DNA from: Planctomycetota bacterium
GTDB taxonomy: Bacteria; Planctomycetota; Phycisphaerae; UBA1845
Assembly: GCA_022561415.1 (NCBI GenBank)
Contig: JADFRH010000150.1
Location: 1-6,310, forward strand
Direction of reading: 5' to 3'
Length of the DNA: 6,310 bases
This document shows positions 5,515-6,310 of the stretch, piece after piece. Every line of letters begins with the position of its first letter. Position 1 is the first letter of the stretch. Under the pieces are notes generated by a model, which saw only the letters and a program-made list of their open reading frames with translations, was not told the origin of the DNA and did not search any database. Both the position numbers and the translations under genes were made by a program.

Positions 5515-6219
5515 ATGTCGATCACGTTAAACGACGTTGAACTCCGCGTGCTGGGGGTCTTGATCGAGAAGTCCCTGTCGCAGGCCGGCAGCTACCCGCT
5601 GACGATCAACGCGGTGCTGCTGGGTGCGAATCAAAAGCAAAACCGCGAGCCGGTGGTCGAACACAGCGAGGGCGACGTGAGCCGGGCGCTGCACACGTTG
5701 GCGAACAAGAATCTCGTGAAGCAAGCGGCCGTGGGCATGGGTGCCCGCTCCAACCGGTTCGAGCACAACGTAGTCGAGCGTTTCCACTGGGACCGCCGCG
5801 AGCAGGCGGTCATGGCCGAGCTAATGTTGAGGGGTAGCCAGACGGCCGGTGAACTTCGCACGCGCGGATCGCGCATGACCCCCATCCCCGACCTCCCGGC
5901 CGTGCATTCCGTACTCAACGCACTCGCCGCCTACGAAATCCCCTTCGCCGAAGAACTACCCAGAGAGCCGGGCCGATCAACAACACGGTTTCGGCATTTG
6001 CTGGGGGAGGATGCTGCCGCCTGCGAGAATTCGAGCGTCACCGAACGAGTTGAATCGCCGATCCCCGATGCCATCGTCGATTCAAACGAAATGCACCCGG
6101 AAGCAACAGTCGACACGTCCAGACTCTCGGATCGCGTAGCCGCCCTCGAGAACAGAGTGGCCGAGCTATCCCGCACGCTGGAATCGCTACAACGTAATGG
6201 TCATGGAGCAAGTAACTAA
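5515..6219 (+). CDS. yceH: YceH / UPF0502 (DUF480) family protein
   Basis: A 234-residue protein, slightly longer than E. coli YceH (about 215). Conserved family blocks are visible: LNDVELRVLGVLIEKSL (5-21), YPLTINAVLLGANQKQNREP (27-46), the second-helix region EGDVSRALHTLANKNLV (52-68), LMLRGSQTAGELRTR (103-117) and LPREPGRSTTRFRHLL (148-163). The family is built of two winged-helix-like domains, suggesting nucleic-acid or protein binding, but its molecular function is not established. A variable acidic linker (165-200) follows. After it comes a perfect 4-3 hydrophobic heptad run, L204, V208, L211, V215, L218, L222 and L225, predicting a short coiled coil and oligomerisation; a similar C-terminal coil exists in the E. 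coli protein. ATG 5515 fits the family N-terminus. No good SD precedes it. It follows folD by 152 bp containing the heptamer array, so co-transcription is uncertain. Confidence 0.93.
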   Translation: MSITLNDVELRVLGVLIEKSLSQAGSYPLTINAVLLGANQKQNREPVVEHSEGDVSRALHTLANKNLVKQAAVGMGARSNRFEHNVVERFHWDRREQAVMAELMLRGSQTAGELRTRGSRMTPIPDLPAVHSVLNALAAYEIPFAEELPREPGRSTTRFRHLLGEDAAACENSSVTERVESPIPDAIVDSNEMHPEATVDTSRLSDRVAALENRVAELSRTLESLQRNGHGASN

Positions 6220-6310
6220 CTCAGCCCATCGAATGATCAAGTGTGGATTGTCGAAGTGGCCTTCCCCCCGGTTTCATACCAGTTTCTAGGTTACACCTAC
6301 GACGCTCCAG

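Noticed and set aside
6233..6289. An 18-codon ATG frame after yceH as a small gene
   Set aside because: It has no SD at a useful distance, no recognisable sequence character, and its length is expected by chance.

Overview
The window is GC-rich bacterial DNA carrying six genes, all on the + strand: the 3' part of a thioredoxin-fold protein, ribBA, a YeeZ-like atypical SDR, a large membrane M48 metallopeptidase, a FolD-family enzyme, and a YceH (UPF0502) protein. Gaps of about 80-160 bp separate the genes. This looks like a run of small transcription units on an ordinary chromosome, not a tight operon, and I see no phage, transposase, CRISPR, tRNA or rRNA. Shine-Dalgarno sequences are weak or absent in front of most genes. 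The protein flavour (long M48 peptidase with a Cys-containing insert, FolD with a KDVEGVNP signature, RibBA with a GQTEG signature) together with poor SD sites makes me lean towards Planctomycetota or a neighbouring phylum. That is a weak inference from memory, not a demonstrated assignment.

Layout: 3-365 is the truncated thioredoxin-like gene. 366-522 holds a stem-loop, a good sigma70-type promoter (TTGGAA-16 bp-TACAAT) and the ribBA leader. 523-1770 is ribBA (riboflavin precursor supply). 1861-2712 is the YeeZ-like SDR. 2713-2872 holds a second promoter candidate with the same 16-bp spacing and the same CGGTACAA core, overlapped downstream by a small inverted repeat. 2873-4396 is the M48 peptidase. 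4475-5359 (stop at 5360-5362) is the FolD-like enzyme, with a TTGACA element 26 bases upstream of its ATG. 5364-5452 is a heptanucleotide repeat array. 5515-6219 is the YceH protein. 6220-6310 has no assignable feature.

Functionally the window mixes cofactor metabolism (riboflavin and one-carbon folate) with envelope protein quality control. Two adjacent-metabolism enzymes carry substitutions at textbook active-site positions. The FolD homologue has Gln, Asn and Glu where the cyclohydrolase Lys, Gln and Asp are normally found, and it lacks the usual NADP-phosphate contacts. This points to a monofunctional, possibly NAD-dependent methylene-THF dehydrogenase. RibBA has Gln in place of the metal-binding His of its DHBP synthase domain. 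These substitutions and the heptamer repeat array are the main points of interest. I did not find a wholly new multi-gene system here.
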